From Leptidea sinapis (Eukaryota; Arthropoda; Insecta; Lepidoptera; Pieridae): a DNA stretch of 64,000 bases. Of this stretch, positions 28,435 through 39,759 are shown piece by piece. Location of the stretch: positions 11,407,453 to 11,471,452 of the forward strand of contig NC_066290.1 in assembly GCF_905404315.1 (NCBI RefSeq), in the 5' to 3' direction. Within the stretch, counting starts at the first letter, position 1, and each line of letters opens with the position of its first letter. Below the pieces are notes generated by a model that was given only the letters and a program-made list of their open reading frames with translations, was not told the DNA's origin and did no database searches. Made by a program: the position numbers and the translations under genes.

Positions 28435-28730
28435 AATTTTTTGTGCCTATTTGAAGCGCCACTTTCGAGCGTCCTAATTCGAGAGTACTAATTTTGACGT
28501 ATAATACAAATGGCTGCGAAGGAACGTAGAATAGCCAAAAGTACAATAGCATAAATTATTACCACATAAATACCACTGGACAGGCTGTTCCATATGTTTA
28601 ATAGCAATTTTTTTGTGCCTATTTGAAGCGCCACTCGCGAGTGCTTAGAGAACTTATTTTGACTTATAACACAAATGGTTGGGAAGGAACGTACAAAACT
28701 CTGAAGTATTTTTAAATTTTGAATTAATTT
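28435..28730. repeat. Repeat G, two tandem-like copies
   Basis: TTTTTTGTGCCTATTTGAAG CGCCACT occurs at 28437 and 28608. Each time it is followed by TTTTGAC.TATAA.ACAAATGG and GAAGGAACGTA. The period is ~171 bp. A third copy lies in reverse at 34325-34470 and includes the CACTGGACAGGC segment found here at 28577. Confidence 0.75.
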
Positions 28731-29079
28731 CGTTCGTTTTCCGTGTTTATTATGCTTCAAGAGTCAACGTAATAAAGTATACAATTTTTTTAATAGTTTT
28801 CCTAACGATGTTTGTTTAGTTGAGGTTGTCATCACTAGTTTTATTACCGCAGACTCTCTCTACATGGCCAACAGCGCCAAAACGGCGAATATCAAACAGG
28901 CACAAAAGCACTTTGACAGCCGCCAGTCCAGTGGTATATAGTGGGGTTCAGTGGCGTAATGTCACACCCGTGTCAAGGGGAATTCCTTTCATAGTCCCTG
29001 GCTTGTACTGTTTAATCAATACTTCCTTATCATGATCAAACATAACCACAATCTTGTTCAAGTTCCAATCTAATAATTA
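28731..29079. other. Unassigned sequence
   Basis: GC-richer near 28840-28990, without a recognised domain. Confidence 0.35.
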
Positions 29080-29160
29080 AAAGTTTTGAGGTAACAAACA
29101 TAAAAAAAATACTGACGAATTGAGAACCTCCTCCTTTTTTGAAGTCTGTTAAAAATAGGT
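29080..29160 (-). repeat. Repeat H fragment
   Basis: Reverse of the segment at 61060-61125: GAGGTAACAAACAT, CTGACGAATTGAGAACCTCC and TTTTTTGAAGTC. Minus strand. Confidence 0.7.
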
Positions 29161-29404
29161 GTGATTGTGTCATGAGGAACAAAATAGGCATTAAATAGGA
29201 GACTATAATAATTATTTAAATGAAGTTCTAGTAATGAACAAATTTTGAATTGAAAACTTGTTTAGGAAGCTGATCGCTTTTTTTGTGGATATTTAATGAT
29301 ACTTCCGCTCGAGTTGACGAAGGAAACTCTACTGTTTTTACTGTCGTATGCTGTTAAGCACACTCCAGTTTTCTTTATATAAATTACGTAATTACTGTAT
29401 TTAT
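29161..29404. other. Unassigned sequence
   Basis: Nothing recognised. Confidence 0.3.
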
Positions 29405-29560
29405 GTATATATGTACCTGGAAGACCGAGCCTTGCTTGAAAAAAAAACTAATAGGACAATCTGGATTCGAACCGGGGGTTAGTATTTATTTCTTCTGCTT
29501 TCCGGATCACCCAATGTCCCATCTGTGCTATTATAGTCTTGTATATAGTGGCGAAATTTA
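29405..29560 (-). repeat. tRNA-related SINE fragment (third type)
   Basis: On the minus strand GGGTGATCCGGAAAGCAGAA is followed by a B box in CCCCGGTTCGAATCCAGATT. Then come an A/T run and CAAGCAAGGCTCGGTCTTCC. Only copy in the window, so the call rests on the B box and layout. Confidence 0.5.
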
Positions 29561-29768
29561 CCTTTGTATTCTAATGTTATTGTAGCTGTTTCTCATTAAA
29601 ACAAGGATAAAACTACATTTTTAAAATTGAAACCTAGCTAGATCGATTTCTCGCCCCCGAAACTACCTGTGTACTAAACTTCATTAACATCTTTGGAGCC
29701 GTATCCGATTTAGATTATATATATATATATATATTTATATTCAAGAATTGCTCCTTTAAAGAAGATAT

Positions 29769-29963
29769 ACCATGTAGCCCAGTGGTTAGTGACCCTGCTC
29801 AATGAGCTATCGCCACAGAGCAGGTAAAAGTCATCTCTTTATACCGTAGTTCAGTGGCTATCTCGGTAGGTGCTATATTTATATATGGTTAAGTATATCG
29901 TTGTCTAACAGGCTATACCTAATTGGGGGCTAGATTATTTGTGTAAAAGTGTGTCAATATGAA
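29769..29963 (+). repeat. SINE-A, decayed and rearranged
   Basis: The head TGTAGCCCAGTGGTTAGTGA matches the SINE-A A-box region. The tail AGGCTATACCTAATTGGGGG to AGTGTGTCAATATG matches the 3' end. The middle is rearranged: the A-box part recurs as GTAGTTCAGTGGCTA. Confidence 0.65.
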
Positions 29964-30099
29964 AATAATATATCTTCATTCGGGCTTGTTTACAGAGGGC
30001 AACATTAAGCATTCTAAAGAATAACAAAGTAACACCAATTCATGCAAGCCTTATGAATTAAATTATTCTTTCACTACTACGAAAATAGGTTTCTAAGTA

Positions 30100-30260
30100 T
30101 AAACATCGGTATTACATTTATCGAAGTAGGCGTTACTTTGCGGAAAGCAATAATCATCCAAATGTTTAGTTCCTTGAGTGTTAATTCCGCCAAAATTTCG
30201 TCTTCAAACTATTCAACATATGTTTCGACTCTAAACGAGGCATCCTCAGGAGATGGTAAC
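30100..30260. repeat. Dispersed repeat (CGAGGCATCCTCAGG family)
   Basis: GTAGGCGTTACTTTGCGGAA, GTGTTAATTCCGCCAA and ATGTTTCGACTCTAAACGAG GCATCCTCAGGA match the arrangement at 60682-60832, with the outer parts inverted relative to that copy. Confidence 0.6.
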
Positions 30261-31204
30261 TCGCCAAACTCTGGCACCAGCCTGAATTGAATGAGTTTTT
30301 TTATTTTTTGCGCCCAACCTAAGGGATAGGGCTACCCTCCAGGACAACGACGGGAGGGAAATTGAATGAGCTGGATACCCTCGTCGCATGAGTTGGCGCG
30401 CTGTGATTAGTCGGCTGTTGTGACGTGTTACCCCCGAAAGAGATACGTTACAATGGTGAAGAATTCAAATTTGTATGTTCATTTAACAATGTAAACAATA
30501 TGTTATTTTTGTGTTTTATTATTGCTAATTGTTCTAAAGCGGAATAATTTAAATTTAAATAAAAAATTAATTAACACTCAAAACATTTGGTAATCAAGAT
30601 TATATTTGACAAAAACAAAAGAAGCTGTGTATTAACATATCCGTGAATATGTCTGACGTCATAAGCAATCTTCTCGTGGTAATGTTCTTTCACGGTATTA
30701 CTGAAGCCGGATTTGTGCAATAATCTTCGCAATAAAAGGGTTTTACGGTTCGCAAATAACTGAATCTTGTAGGGATTGGAGAGTTTGGCAAACAATGGAA
30801 AGCTTTTGAAATGGCCGATTTCTTGTCCATTTGTGATATGAATACAGTTTTTATTAAGTCTGGAAATCACTTTGATTTGAATGGTGGGAGATTAATGATA
30901 TATTCCATAAGCGTATTCATTAATGTAAGTTTATTTATATTTTTAATATATGCCAATTTAATATTAAAACAGAAAAGAAAGTTTCAGCATAAATATAGCT
31001 TTAATAGCTTTTAAGCACATGTTTTAGCATTAAAAATTCGATGAGAACGTGCTTGTCAACAGCTAAGTCCCTAGTACCATAATACTCAGCGTGCCGATAA
31101 TCGATTCCCGTCATACAGATTGCAAAAACGAAGCGATAGTCTCTATGCCGAGATATTTTATAATATTTAATTATTTATCAAATCTATCGCGAAGAGATAT
31201 CTTT
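30261..31204. other. Unassigned sequence
   Basis: A 99-codon minus-strand frame (30571-30870) contains NPYKIQLFANRKTLLLRRLL but no domain I know. An opposite 67-codon frame (30811-31014) has a GTAAGT donor-like site at 30925. Neither is convincing as a gene. Confidence 0.35.
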
Positions 31205-31600
31205 TTATAAGGTAAGATACATAATAGCTTTAAGGGTAAATGTATACACTTTTATAATAAAGTCTCAGCTACTGTTCAGTATAAATAAATTTAAATGTTT
31301 TATAAGAAATGACTCTATCGTATATCCTGCTATTCCACAGCTGAATATCTAAGTGATTGGACAGCCTGGGTCTAGATTATGATTATTTTATAGCAATAGC
31401 AATGACAGTACAATATTGTTTATTTCATTAAAGAGCGCAAAAAAGAATGCTAGGAGAGTTTCTTGCGCCGCTTCTTCGGAGAGAAGAGCAGAGCACCATT
31501 TGTTTCCAAAGCGGTAGTAGCATCTAGTACATTAGAAAAGAAATTAAAAAGAATTCTATAGGAATAAATTTTTTTGATAATAAATGCCTTTTATGTCTTT
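31205..31600 (+). pseudogene. LINE-Y 3' end, copy 2
   Basis: AAGATACATAATAGCTTTAAGGG, then CACAGCTGAATATCTAAGTG (encoding the YYS..EYLSD..W end with damage), GAGCGCAAAAAAGAATGC and TTCTTGCGCCGCTTCTTC. Collinear with 2860-3292 but without the inserted LINE tail. Confidence 0.7.
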
Positions 31601-31929
31601 TATATTTCGATGTATGAAAACCTTTTAATTTCTCTGAACATAATATATTTAAGCCAGTGAAAATATTCAATAAAATAATTATATAAACATTATATCCAGT
31701 CTGGTATAGCCATAAACAATTGGCAATTCGAAATAAGCTGCGTAATTATTAGCAGATACAAGTAACAATTAGAACCTTTAGCTTTTAACAATAATCATTT
31801 TGTAAGCAAAGCAAATGATCTAGCAATGAGCAATCGCCTAGAGGCATAAGCTTTTGTGTTAATCTTCGAGTATTTACCCAACAGAGAAGGTATCTTTGTA
31901 AAATAGTTATCGAGAGTTTATATGCTTTC
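31601..31929. other. Unassigned sequence
   Basis: Nothing recognised. Confidence 0.3.
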
Positions 31930-32131
31930 AGAAGACAGACTATCCGTGACGCCCTTCTTAGTATGTGATAATATATGCAGTACCGCAAGCCACGCGCAAA
32001 ACGTCTTACACACTAAATATCCTCGTAGATCTGATAGACCGTGCCGCACCGCGCCGTACAAAAAGTGCGAGAAAAATATACCGTTCGCTTCTACACGCGC
32101 TAACGCAGACGACGCTCACTTTAGTCTGTAG
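31930..32131 (+). CDS. Exon-like CpG-rich open block
   Basis: An acceptor-like TATGCTTTCAG (ends 31931) precedes about 66 open codons to TAG (32129). The frame reads DRLSVTPFLVCDNICSTASH, later YKKCEKNIPFASTRANADD. Third positions are GC-rich, but the +1 frame is also open for 87 codons, so base composition alone could keep both frames open. A CpG-rich regulatory or TE segment is equally possible. Not recognised. Confidence 0.22.
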
Positions 32132-32229
32132 TCTGCACTTGTTAGTGATTGACGTGTACCATCATAGCGCTAAGCATAAAAGTATCGATGTTGATACAAT
32201 AAATAGAAAACAGACCAGCACTGTATGAT

Positions 32230-32480
32230 ACATCTTTGGCAGAGTATCATGACAGAAATTTAAATAGAAAATTGTGGGATGATTTTTTTTTGGATATACT
32301 TTTAAAACTGAATGTTTAATATGAAACTGTCCCTTTAATAATCTTTCTGAAGTAATAGGATGAACCCAATATTCTCTATGTCTTCTTCTTTTTCATATCT
32401 CAAGTACGAAATGAGACACCGCAATCTCTGTACTTCCATTGCGTGTACATCCCTACAGTTCTGCCGACAAAATGACCGAA
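32230..32480 (-). pseudogene. PIF/Harbinger transposase N-terminus, frameshifted
   Basis: On the minus strand an ATG near 32448 opens MEVQRLRCLISYLRYEKEED. The other frame then continues from about 32392 as HREYWVHPITSERLLKGQFH with KVYPKK further on. The motif R...WVHP+...R...G.F..+...+...P.+F is the conserved start of PIF/Harbinger transposases, normally followed by YFRMS and the DDE core. Here a frameshift lies between the two parts and the homology ends near 32270, so the catalytic core is absent. I see no terminal repeats. It may be related to the MADF element at 25883, since the two proteins are partners in this superfamily, but their ends cannot be compared here. Confidence 0.5.
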
Positions 32481-32639
32481 AGTGAACGTCGTGTGCGTTG
32501 AGTGTGTGTAATATCTGCCAAAGACATTTTGCTCGCAATGCAGATTTTTTGTGTGCCGCAGACTGCGTAGTAATAGGCGTCAGTAGCACACGTTATTTAT
32601 AATGCGTTTAGAGCATAAAGTCAGCCATAGGTGGCTGAT

Positions 32640-32700
32640 TATACTATAAAAGCCCTGCATGTTTCTTTTCCATTTCATTTTCATTGACTTTTGTGTGCAA
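32640..32700 (+). promoter_or_regulatory. TATA-box-like site
   Basis: TATAAAAGCCCTGC at 32645 with TCATTTTCATT about 30 bases downstream resembles a TATA plus initiator arrangement. No transcript or coding frame follows, so this may be chance in AT-rich DNA. Confidence 0.15.
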
Positions 32701-33725
32701 AACAGAAAGTATCATTTAGTTGATCAGTTGTAAGCCCTAAAGGAGGAGATTTAAAAATTGAATTCAATATCAATACAAATTGAGTTATAGATTCTATAAT
32801 TTATTTCCCGGTCACGCCACCCTTCCCTCTTGTTTGGCATCCCTCCGGCGAGCAATTTTCAAAGCTCATTCCCACGTACAACCCAACTTCGGAATGAAAG
32901 AACAAAAACCGTTAAAAACCGTCTTGTAAAACTATGTGCTAGACTTTGAGCGGCGCTAATCATTTATAAATAATCAAGTGTTCTGAATTTAAAAAAAATT
33001 GCGTGTGTACAAAGTACACATATCCGAAGTGAAACCTGCATTGTGCATGAACCTCTAAACTGAATATGAAGTCCTGGTACATGTTGCTAGGATGACACAT
33101 GATTTCAGCCGCTATGAAAGACATTACTAACACCGCTACCATATTTATGTTCTCCTGGTGTCTATGCAGTTATAAGTCGTGCGTATGACATAAGAATATA
33201 TTAAGGTATACCTAGTCGCGTCACACATAAAAATAAAATAGTATGCATATTTCTGTCTCATTCTGTGCCGGCTTTATCCTACACATTATTGTATTTGTGT
33301 CTCTTACCTGTCGTTTTTTCCGTTGCATCCGGTTTGAAATCACAACGATTCTAAAGAAGTTTAACTTCAAAACTATCCACAAGAATATCTGTACTCTGCA
33401 AATCACACGCAAGAGAGCCGTGTCCTTTCGTTCCATACTTTAAGGCGTCAATAGATAGATATCACATAACCTCAATTATCATTCTATATCTTAATCACAA
33501 TTAACCGTTATTTCTCTTAGAGTCTCCGGAGTAAATTGATTTTGCAAGTTTGTATGTGTGAAACCGGAACGACCCCGACGAATTGAGGCATGATTCGCGA
33601 AGATTACAAACACGCTTATAAAGAGTAAGTTTGAATATTTTATTATCTTTAGTAATGTTATTAAAAATTGACTGCTTTTTCAATTGATTTGCTGTAGTAT
33701 GAATTTAAAGGATCTTATCACTACA
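32701..33725. other. Unassigned sequence
   Basis: Near 32815-32945 a decayed LINE C-terminus is possible (CATTCCCACGTACAACCCAA), too weak to call. Several 60-71-codon open frames show no domain. Confidence 0.35.
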
Positions 33726-33990
33726 TACATATAATAAAACAAAGTCCTCCACCGCGTCTGTCTGTCTGTTCGCGATAAACTCAAAAACGAATGGACCGAT
33801 TTTCATTCTGTTTTCACCAATGGATAGCGTGATTTTCGAGGGAGGTTTAAGTATATAATTTGTCAAATTTTTACAGACTTTCTATACATTAACAATATTT
33901 GTTGGAGGTGTCGGAAAAAATAAGCCGTCTGGAAGCTTTCAATGGAAACGATGTCTAAGCTCTTTGAGATGTATACGCAATAATGTATCT
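33726..33990 (+). repeat. Dispersed repeat resembling Helitron-type sequence
   Basis: The order CTGTCTGTCTGTTCGCGATA AACTC, ATGGACCGATTTTCAT and GTTTTCACCAATGGATAGCG is a composition typical of the widespread insect repeats near Helitron ends. No termini can be defined. Confidence 0.4.
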
Positions 33991-34324
33991 TAAATATCTA
34001 TCTTATCTTAAATAGTTCTACAGAAAAGTCCGCAATCGCATATGTCTATCTATTAATCATACTATATCCATTTTAATACTTTGAAAATTATAAAGCGGTA
34101 ATGTAAAAGCTGTTTACACAAAAACGATATTAATCCTTATAATTTTATTACTACATATTATAAAATCATTCATTTCCGATGGCTTTAGACTACATTATTC
34201 CTGAATACTAAGATACATAATTTTTTTATATTGACAGAATTATTTAATAAGGTCATTCAGGTTACTTGATATGAAGTGATCACCTGGATCTCAGAAGAAA
34301 TGTTGGCCTTGTACTTTTAGCTAT
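33991..34324. other. Unassigned sequence
   Basis: Nothing recognised. Confidence 0.3.
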
Positions 34325-34470
34325 TGTACGTTGGCAGCCATTTGTATTATATGTCAAAATTAGTTCTCTGGACGCTCGCAAGTGGCGCTTCAAATAGGCG
34401 CAAAAAACTTTGCTGTCAAACATATGGAAAAGCCTGTCCAGTGGTTTTTATACAGGCCAATAATGTATAT
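34325..34470 (-). repeat. Repeat G copy 3
   Basis: Reverse of the 28.5-kb units: GCAGCCATTTGTATTATATG, AAGTGGCGCTTCAAATAGGC and GCCTGTCCAGTGG. Confidence 0.75.
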
Positions 34471-34754
34471 AACCTCTACGTAAAGGACACTGAGCTGTTA
34501 GACATTTAGTTATGTTTTCAAAACAGATAAATAGTTCTTTGTTTCGGCCATAAAACCAGTCTAGACGTCACGTATTTCTAAATATATAATATTATTCAGT
34601 TTTATATCAGTGTCTAGTACACTACTAAATAGCAGACAACATAAACTTTTAATCTAAGCGTCTAGACAATATTCAACTTACTTTTTATTTTCTTAGTCAC
34701 CAAACGAGCTTTTGCAATTCGAATAATAAAATAGTTATATACCTTGCAATTTTA
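34471..34754. other. Unassigned sequence
   Basis: Nothing recognised. Confidence 0.3.
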
Positions 34755-34991
34755 AGATTAATGATACCACAGATTGGGAATGGAGTGACCGCCCTCAGGC
34801 TATTATATAATAAGTTTAATTGTACAATATTACTTTGTAAACATATTTATTCGATGAAAAAAAAAGCCCGCTGAGTTTGTTGCGCCCATTCTTCTCAGGT
34901 CTGAGGCATTCATTTTGGAATGGGTGGTAGTTTTTTGACTTTCAATAAGTAATGTCACATCCGATTTTGAATAAAAATATTTGAATTTGAA
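34755..34991 (+). pseudogene. LINE-W C-terminus and 3' UTR
   Basis: AATGATACCACAGATTGGGA ATGG encodes the NDTTDWEW end. The UTR then runs through GCCCGCTGAGTTTGTTGCGC and GAATGGGTGGTAG to the terminal AAAAATATTTGAATTTGA. The longest clean LINE-W 3' UTR in the window. Confidence 0.8.
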
Positions 34992-35165
34992 GGTTCACCA
35001 ATTTTAAATAAAACACTTTTAAAAGATTAAACCTGGAAGACCTGACGAGATATGGAAAGGTCTTGAAACGTAGGGTTAACTAAACTAATAATAAAAATGT
35101 ATCTTTTACGCATTTTTTTTATTTAAATATGTAACACTCGCGTTAATTAAAGAAAATACTAAGTT
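34992..35165. repeat. Foldback-like dispersed repeat, copy 2
   Basis: TTTTAAATAAAACACTTTTA AAAGATTAAA, TGGAAAGGTCTTGAAACG and GTAACACTCGCGTTAATT match the repeat at 6286-6600. It directly abuts the LINE-W end. Confidence 0.6.
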
Positions 35166-35230
35166 CACCACTATTCTATGGATAAGTCCAATAGCCATAT
35201 CAATAAACTGGAAGATTGTTACAATACTTT

Positions 35231-35475
35231 ACCAGTGGCTAGATTATGGGAACCACAACGGCGCCTATTTCTGTCGTGAAGCAGTAATGTGTAAGCATTA
35301 CTGTGTTTCGGTCTGAAGGGCGCCGTAGCTAGTGAAATTACTGGGCAAATGAGACGTAACATCTTATGTCTCAAGGTGACGAGCGCAACTGTATTGTCGC
35401 TTAGATTTTTATCCTGAGCGGCATTGAATTGTAATTGGCAGGGAGTATCAAATACCATCAACTGTCTCGTACATA
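35231..35475 (+). repeat. SINE-B, 5' and internal deletions
   Basis: Starts CCAGTGGCTAGATTATGGGA, lacking the GAGGCTCCTTTGCA... segment of the head. The middle is intact, the large hairpin has lost part of its second arm (TTAGATTTTTATCCTGAGCG), and the poly(A) end is gone. Confidence 0.8.
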
Positions 35476-35753
35476 CCGTGTACATTCACTGCGTCTCTTG
35501 GCTTCACGTGCCTACTAATTAAGTATATTATAAATAATAGCTAATAGAATCCAACGGGCCTGTGAACTCGTTGAAGTGAAAGTAAATCTGTGATGTATTA
35601 GCATGACTTTGTTATTAATTATTATATTTTATCGCATAGGAAAGACAACTTATAACAATTGATTAATTAGAGCTGGACAATGTTCCAGTGAAAGTCTTTA
35701 TCGAAAGAGGGGTAGGGTGCTAATTGCAAATAATAAAATAAGGCTAGGTAACA
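35476..35753. other. Unassigned sequence
   Basis: Nothing recognised. Confidence 0.3.
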
Positions 35754-36165
35754 AGTTCAAACAAGGTGTTTTTAGACATGTTTTTTGGTGAAAATATAGC
35801 ATTTCGAGCTATGAACTGTTACACATATACTTAAGTCTTATTTGTAGGTTTCTAATGCTTGCTGTTGGTTATAGTTTGCACTCCAGAGCCTTTTTGAACT
35901 ACCACTTTTCCTTGCAGTATAACAAGTTTTTTGGCATGATATGACGCATTTTTTTAGTACAACTCTCAGAAAAGTTATTCTTATAGCTTTACTTTTTTGT
36001 GTAGGTATATTATTCAGATTAGTAATGAATAACGAGGATTGTAAGCATATAAACTGTTTTCCACGCAAGAATTTTGAAAATATTGGCTTTGTTACATAGA
36101 TGTCGGGCCGGCAGCCGTGAACTCATATCGCTCAAGGTCGCTGGCATTTAGTGTCGCCTTAAATA
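35754..36165 (+). repeat. 420-bp dispersed repeat F, copy 2
   Basis: Matches 13316-13742. Differs by loss of ~25 bp and a gain of TGTCGGGCCGGCA before GCCGTGAACTCATATCGCTC. Confidence 0.8.
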
Positions 36166-36604
36166 TCCAATAGAGGACCAAAAATTTGAGTGATAGCTCA
36201 TTTGTTTCAAAATGACGTCTTGAAAAATGTATCTGCTTGTAAAATATGCAAAAGCATATGCAATATGCATTTGCATATAATCCGGTCTCTAATGATGAGA
36301 GTTTTATAGACGGAAATGTAATAACTATCGTAATTGTTTGATATTATATATTTTACATTTTGGATGAATTTATATTTGGTAAGACAGAAAATATTATTAT
36401 TACATATTATAATTATTATTAATTTTGTTAGCTTAAAAAAATTTGAGAATGAATCAAGAGAAGGGAATTTATTATTTATATTATAATGTACTAACAGATC
36501 ATTGATGCGTTTATATCACTGCACTTATGTTTACACTTTTTTATGTCCATCAAGTCTATTTTTAAAACTATTTACCAATTTTGTATTCAAAGCGTGATTG
36601 TTTT
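36166..36604. other. Unassigned AT-rich sequence with a TGCAT palindrome cluster
   Basis: 36240-36280 holds AAATATGCAAAAGCATATGC followed by AATATGCATTTGCATA, overlapping ATGCAAAT-type octamer sequences. No gene. Confidence 0.4.
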
Positions 36605-36955
36605 TCATTCATTCATTCATTTTCAGCCCGAAGACGTCCAATGTTGGACAAAGGCCTCCCCCAAAGATTTCCACGACGATCCAGCGCTGCTCTCATCCAA
36701 CGTATTCCGGCGATCTTGACCAGATCGTTGGTCCATCTTGTGGGGGGTCTGCCAACACTGCGTCTTCCGGTACGTGGTCGCCATTCGAGGACTTTACTGC
36801 CCCAACGCACATCAGTCCGTCGAACTATGTACCCTGCCCACTGCTACTTCAGTTTCGCAAGCATAGCCCAGCTATGTCGGTAACTTTGGTTCTTCTACGG
36901 ATCTCCTATTTCTGATTCGATCTCGCATGGAAACTCCAAGCAAAGCCCCCAAAAT
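36605..36955 (-). pseudogene. RTE-like LINE C-terminus
   Basis: The minus strand encodes RWGSKVLEWRPRTGRRSVGR, then PPTRWTNDLVKIAGIRWMRA and a decayed end. The 36810-36613 frame is open for 65 codons. GRPPTRW followed by DDLVKIAG-type sequence is the C-terminal signature of lepidopteran RTE-type LINEs. Tail (TGAA)n at about 36606-36620. Upstream the copy stops near 36955 (5' truncation). Confidence 0.85.
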
Positions 36956-37157
36956 CGGTTACAGTAACAATAAATTCACTTTCCTTTTGTATTTTTTTTT
37001 AATTAATTTATTTATAAAACAGTATACAAAGTTAGAACAAAACATATTGTACTCGCCAAACTTTAACGTTTGATAGCGAGATAACGCTCTTATTTAACAA
37101 TACTTTGTACAATGAACACTTAACAAATGAAATAAATAAATATATATATATATATAT
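36956..37157. other. Unassigned sequence with AT microsatellite
   Basis: Includes alternating TA at 37138-37157, next to the Helitron-like end. Confidence 0.4.
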
Positions 37158-37460
37158 ACTAGCTGACCCAGCAAACGTTGTTTTGCCGATATTAAAATCG
37201 CGATACAAAAGTAACTGTTGATCGTAGATGGGTGCAAAATTTGAAGTTGTATGTATTTTTTAATGCTGACTCATAATGATACAAATTAAAAAAAAATGTA
37301 AAAAAAAGTTAAAAAAAAATCGTGTGGACAACCCTTAAAATTTACGGGGATGATTCTCAGACCTACCCAATATGCACTCAAAATTTCATGAGAATCGGGT
37401 CAAGCCGTTTCGGAGGAGTTCAAAGTTTAACACCATGACACGAGAATTTTATATATTAGA
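37158..37460 (-). mobile_element. Helitron-like non-autonomous element
   Basis: Minus strand starts TCTAATATATAAAATTCTCG (37460) and ends GCTGGGTCAGCTAGT (37158). It contains AATCGGGTCAAGCCGTTTCG (plus orientation). The same end as 6972 and 53160. Bordered by AT microsatellites on both sides. Confidence 0.6.
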
Positions 37461-37766
37461 TATATATATATATATATATAAAGAGTTTACACACGTATAC
37501 CATTTCAGATTGGTTAAATACTCGCAGTGTAAAACTGATCTGAAGATCTGAGTTACATAATAATTGTACTTTTTGCTACCCTTGCATAACGTCACAACCA
37601 GTAACTCGGATGACCTTTCTTTATTCTAGTACTTTCCACGTTCCATGACGAATGCTGATCATTGCCGCCAATGATTCACAATTGCAGATATTAAATATTA
37701 CGTCAGCTTTTCTTTCTTCATTCACACGTATTTTCTTAAGTTGAGATTAACTACACTTTTTCATTG
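37461..37766. other. Unassigned sequence
   Basis: An AT microsatellite at 37461-37480, then nothing recognised. Confidence 0.35.
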
Positions 37767-38050
37767 AGTGGGATGCTTCTTTGCACAGGATGCCGGCTAG
37801 ATTATGGGTACCAACAACGGCGCCTATTTCTGCCGTGAAGCATTAATGTGTAAGCATTACTGTGTTTCGGTCTGAAGGGCGCCGTAGCTAGTGAAATTAC
37901 TGGGCAAATAAGACTTAACATCTTATGTCGCAAGGTGAATTTTTGGATTTTTCAAGAATCTGGAGCGGCACTGTATTGGGCAGGGCGTGTCAATTACCAT
38001 AAGCTGAACGTCTTGCTCGTCTCGTCCCTTATTTTCATTAAAAAAAATAT
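37767..38050 (+). repeat. SINE-B with internal deletion
   Basis: GAGTGGGATGCTTCTTTGCA to CGTCCCTTATTTTCATTAAA. The first arm of the large hairpin and the ~25 bp before it are deleted after GTCGCAAGGTGAA. Confidence 0.85.
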
Positions 38051-39224
38051 TGACCTTTTGCCGGATGATACACAAGTCATCGTATTTTTATTGCATGTAT
38101 GGGTTATAAATATACAGAGTGGAGCTACGATAAAAAATTATGTAAATGATTTAATTTTGACATAAACTAACAACATTATATATTAACTAACATTCACCGT
38201 CGACTTTGTGCGCATGGAATAGTTACTTTGGGCAGATGTTTTTATTTTTTGGGAGACTTTTCAAATACACTCACAAACTGCTCTTTCCGCTGCTGGCAGC
38301 GCTCTTCTATGATACAGCGGATATCACTTGTCACTGTGGACAGTCTCGTTAATAGTATTTCCCTGCGAACTTAAATCTCCTATTTCATTCCCCAATCAAC
38401 AAAATCATAATCACCCTTACGTGGTCGCGCAAGTAAACACGAAATAGGTGTCAATGCCAATGGCTACTAGATTACATGCATATTCGTCCAACATTTGGCT
38501 CTTTTTGGATCATTTATTTGTTGTTCTGTAAGTACCTATTAGGTATATTATTTAGCTATTAAGTGATGTAACGTGCTGTATAAAAAAAACGATAATTTTG
38601 ATACAGGGAACTTTGAAACTATTTCATGAAACCATTCCACACACACAAATACCACGTCTCGTTATAAATATTGTAAATCCATTATTAGAAGTAAGTTCTA
38701 AAATAGTATTACGAGTATTATAACCTAACTTATAATAACTATAACATTACCTACACTTAACCGTTAAATAAACTACAGTTATCTTATTAAAAACATAAAC
38801 TTAATTATTAGTTTAATCGTGTATAATCTCCCAACACGTTTTAATTAACTTATGTCAATATTCGAGCGACAAATGTCCAATAAAAACTTGGACAAAAACA
38901 GCGCATTGAACATGGGCGGTCACTTTTCGTTTTTAGCCGATCACGGATCACAGGAACTCGTACAAAAAACCTGTCAGTTACCACAGAGTGTGTCGATACA
39001 ACGAAAATATAAACTGACCCAACACCTTAAACAAACTTAAAAGTAAATTGAGCTTTATTTATATTTTGTTTCACCTGTAAACACCGCTGTAGAATAGTAT
39101 GTATTACAATGGCCGCAAAGTTTTTCAGATGAAACTCAAAATCAATTAGGCTTAAACTATTCCGCTTCTAAATAGTAAATACAAATATTCTTCTATCTTT
39201 TAAATTACTAAATTTACCATAGGT
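38051..39224. other. Unassigned sequence
   Basis: More than 1 kb without recognised repeats. A 62-codon frame (38852-39040) has no domain. Confidence 0.4.
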
Positions 39225-39515
39225 TTGTAAAAAGTTGAGCTCGTGAGAGGAACATACAAGAAACTCAACGGCTACTCTTTTCAATCAAATAGAGTATTTT
39301 ACAATGGCTGTAATATACATAACAGATTAGTTTGTAAGGTGTTGCATCCAATATATGAGTCGTGTTTAAATAATACAAATTATTTCATAAAAAATAACAA
39401 AGAATAAACTGTATATAAATATAAATTCACGTATATTGAGTACATCAATCTTTAGAGCTTGAATTCATTGTTTGTGTAAGAATGCTTTGTGAACATGATG
39501 GTCGTGATTACTGTC
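39225..39515 (-). repeat. LINE-C 3' UTR fragment
   Basis: Collinear with 4600-4885: GTTGAGCTCGTGAGAGGAAC ATACAAGAAACTCAA, ATACATAACAGATTAGTTTG and GAGCTTGAATTCATTGTTTG. Confidence 0.65.
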
Positions 39516-39759
39516 TGTATGACAGTTTTTTTTTTAAATATCATTAAATTCTTTATGCCATAAGTTAAAAAAGTATAGAAAATTTGATTTGTGTCAGATT
39601 GTTTTACAATTTGAGCAATTAGAGCAATATTAGATTGGAAACATTTTATGCGTTTTTTTGTCATGGATCTACAAATAATTCTATCATTCTGAGTTTTAGT
39701 CATTAAGATTTCCAGGAAAGCACTTGTGCAAAGAACAATATTGATTATGTTAGTAATTA
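39516..39759. other. Unassigned sequence
   Basis: An 83-codon minus-strand frame (39452-39703) overlaps here with no domain. Confidence 0.3.

Noticed and set aside
30571..30870. 99-codon minus-strand frame as a gene
   Set aside because: No domain, no splice context, AT-rich codons, and another frame is open on the opposite strand.
32640..32700. TATAAAAG as a functional promoter
   Set aside because: Kept only as a very low-confidence feature. No transcript or ORF follows and such strings are frequent in AT-rich DNA.
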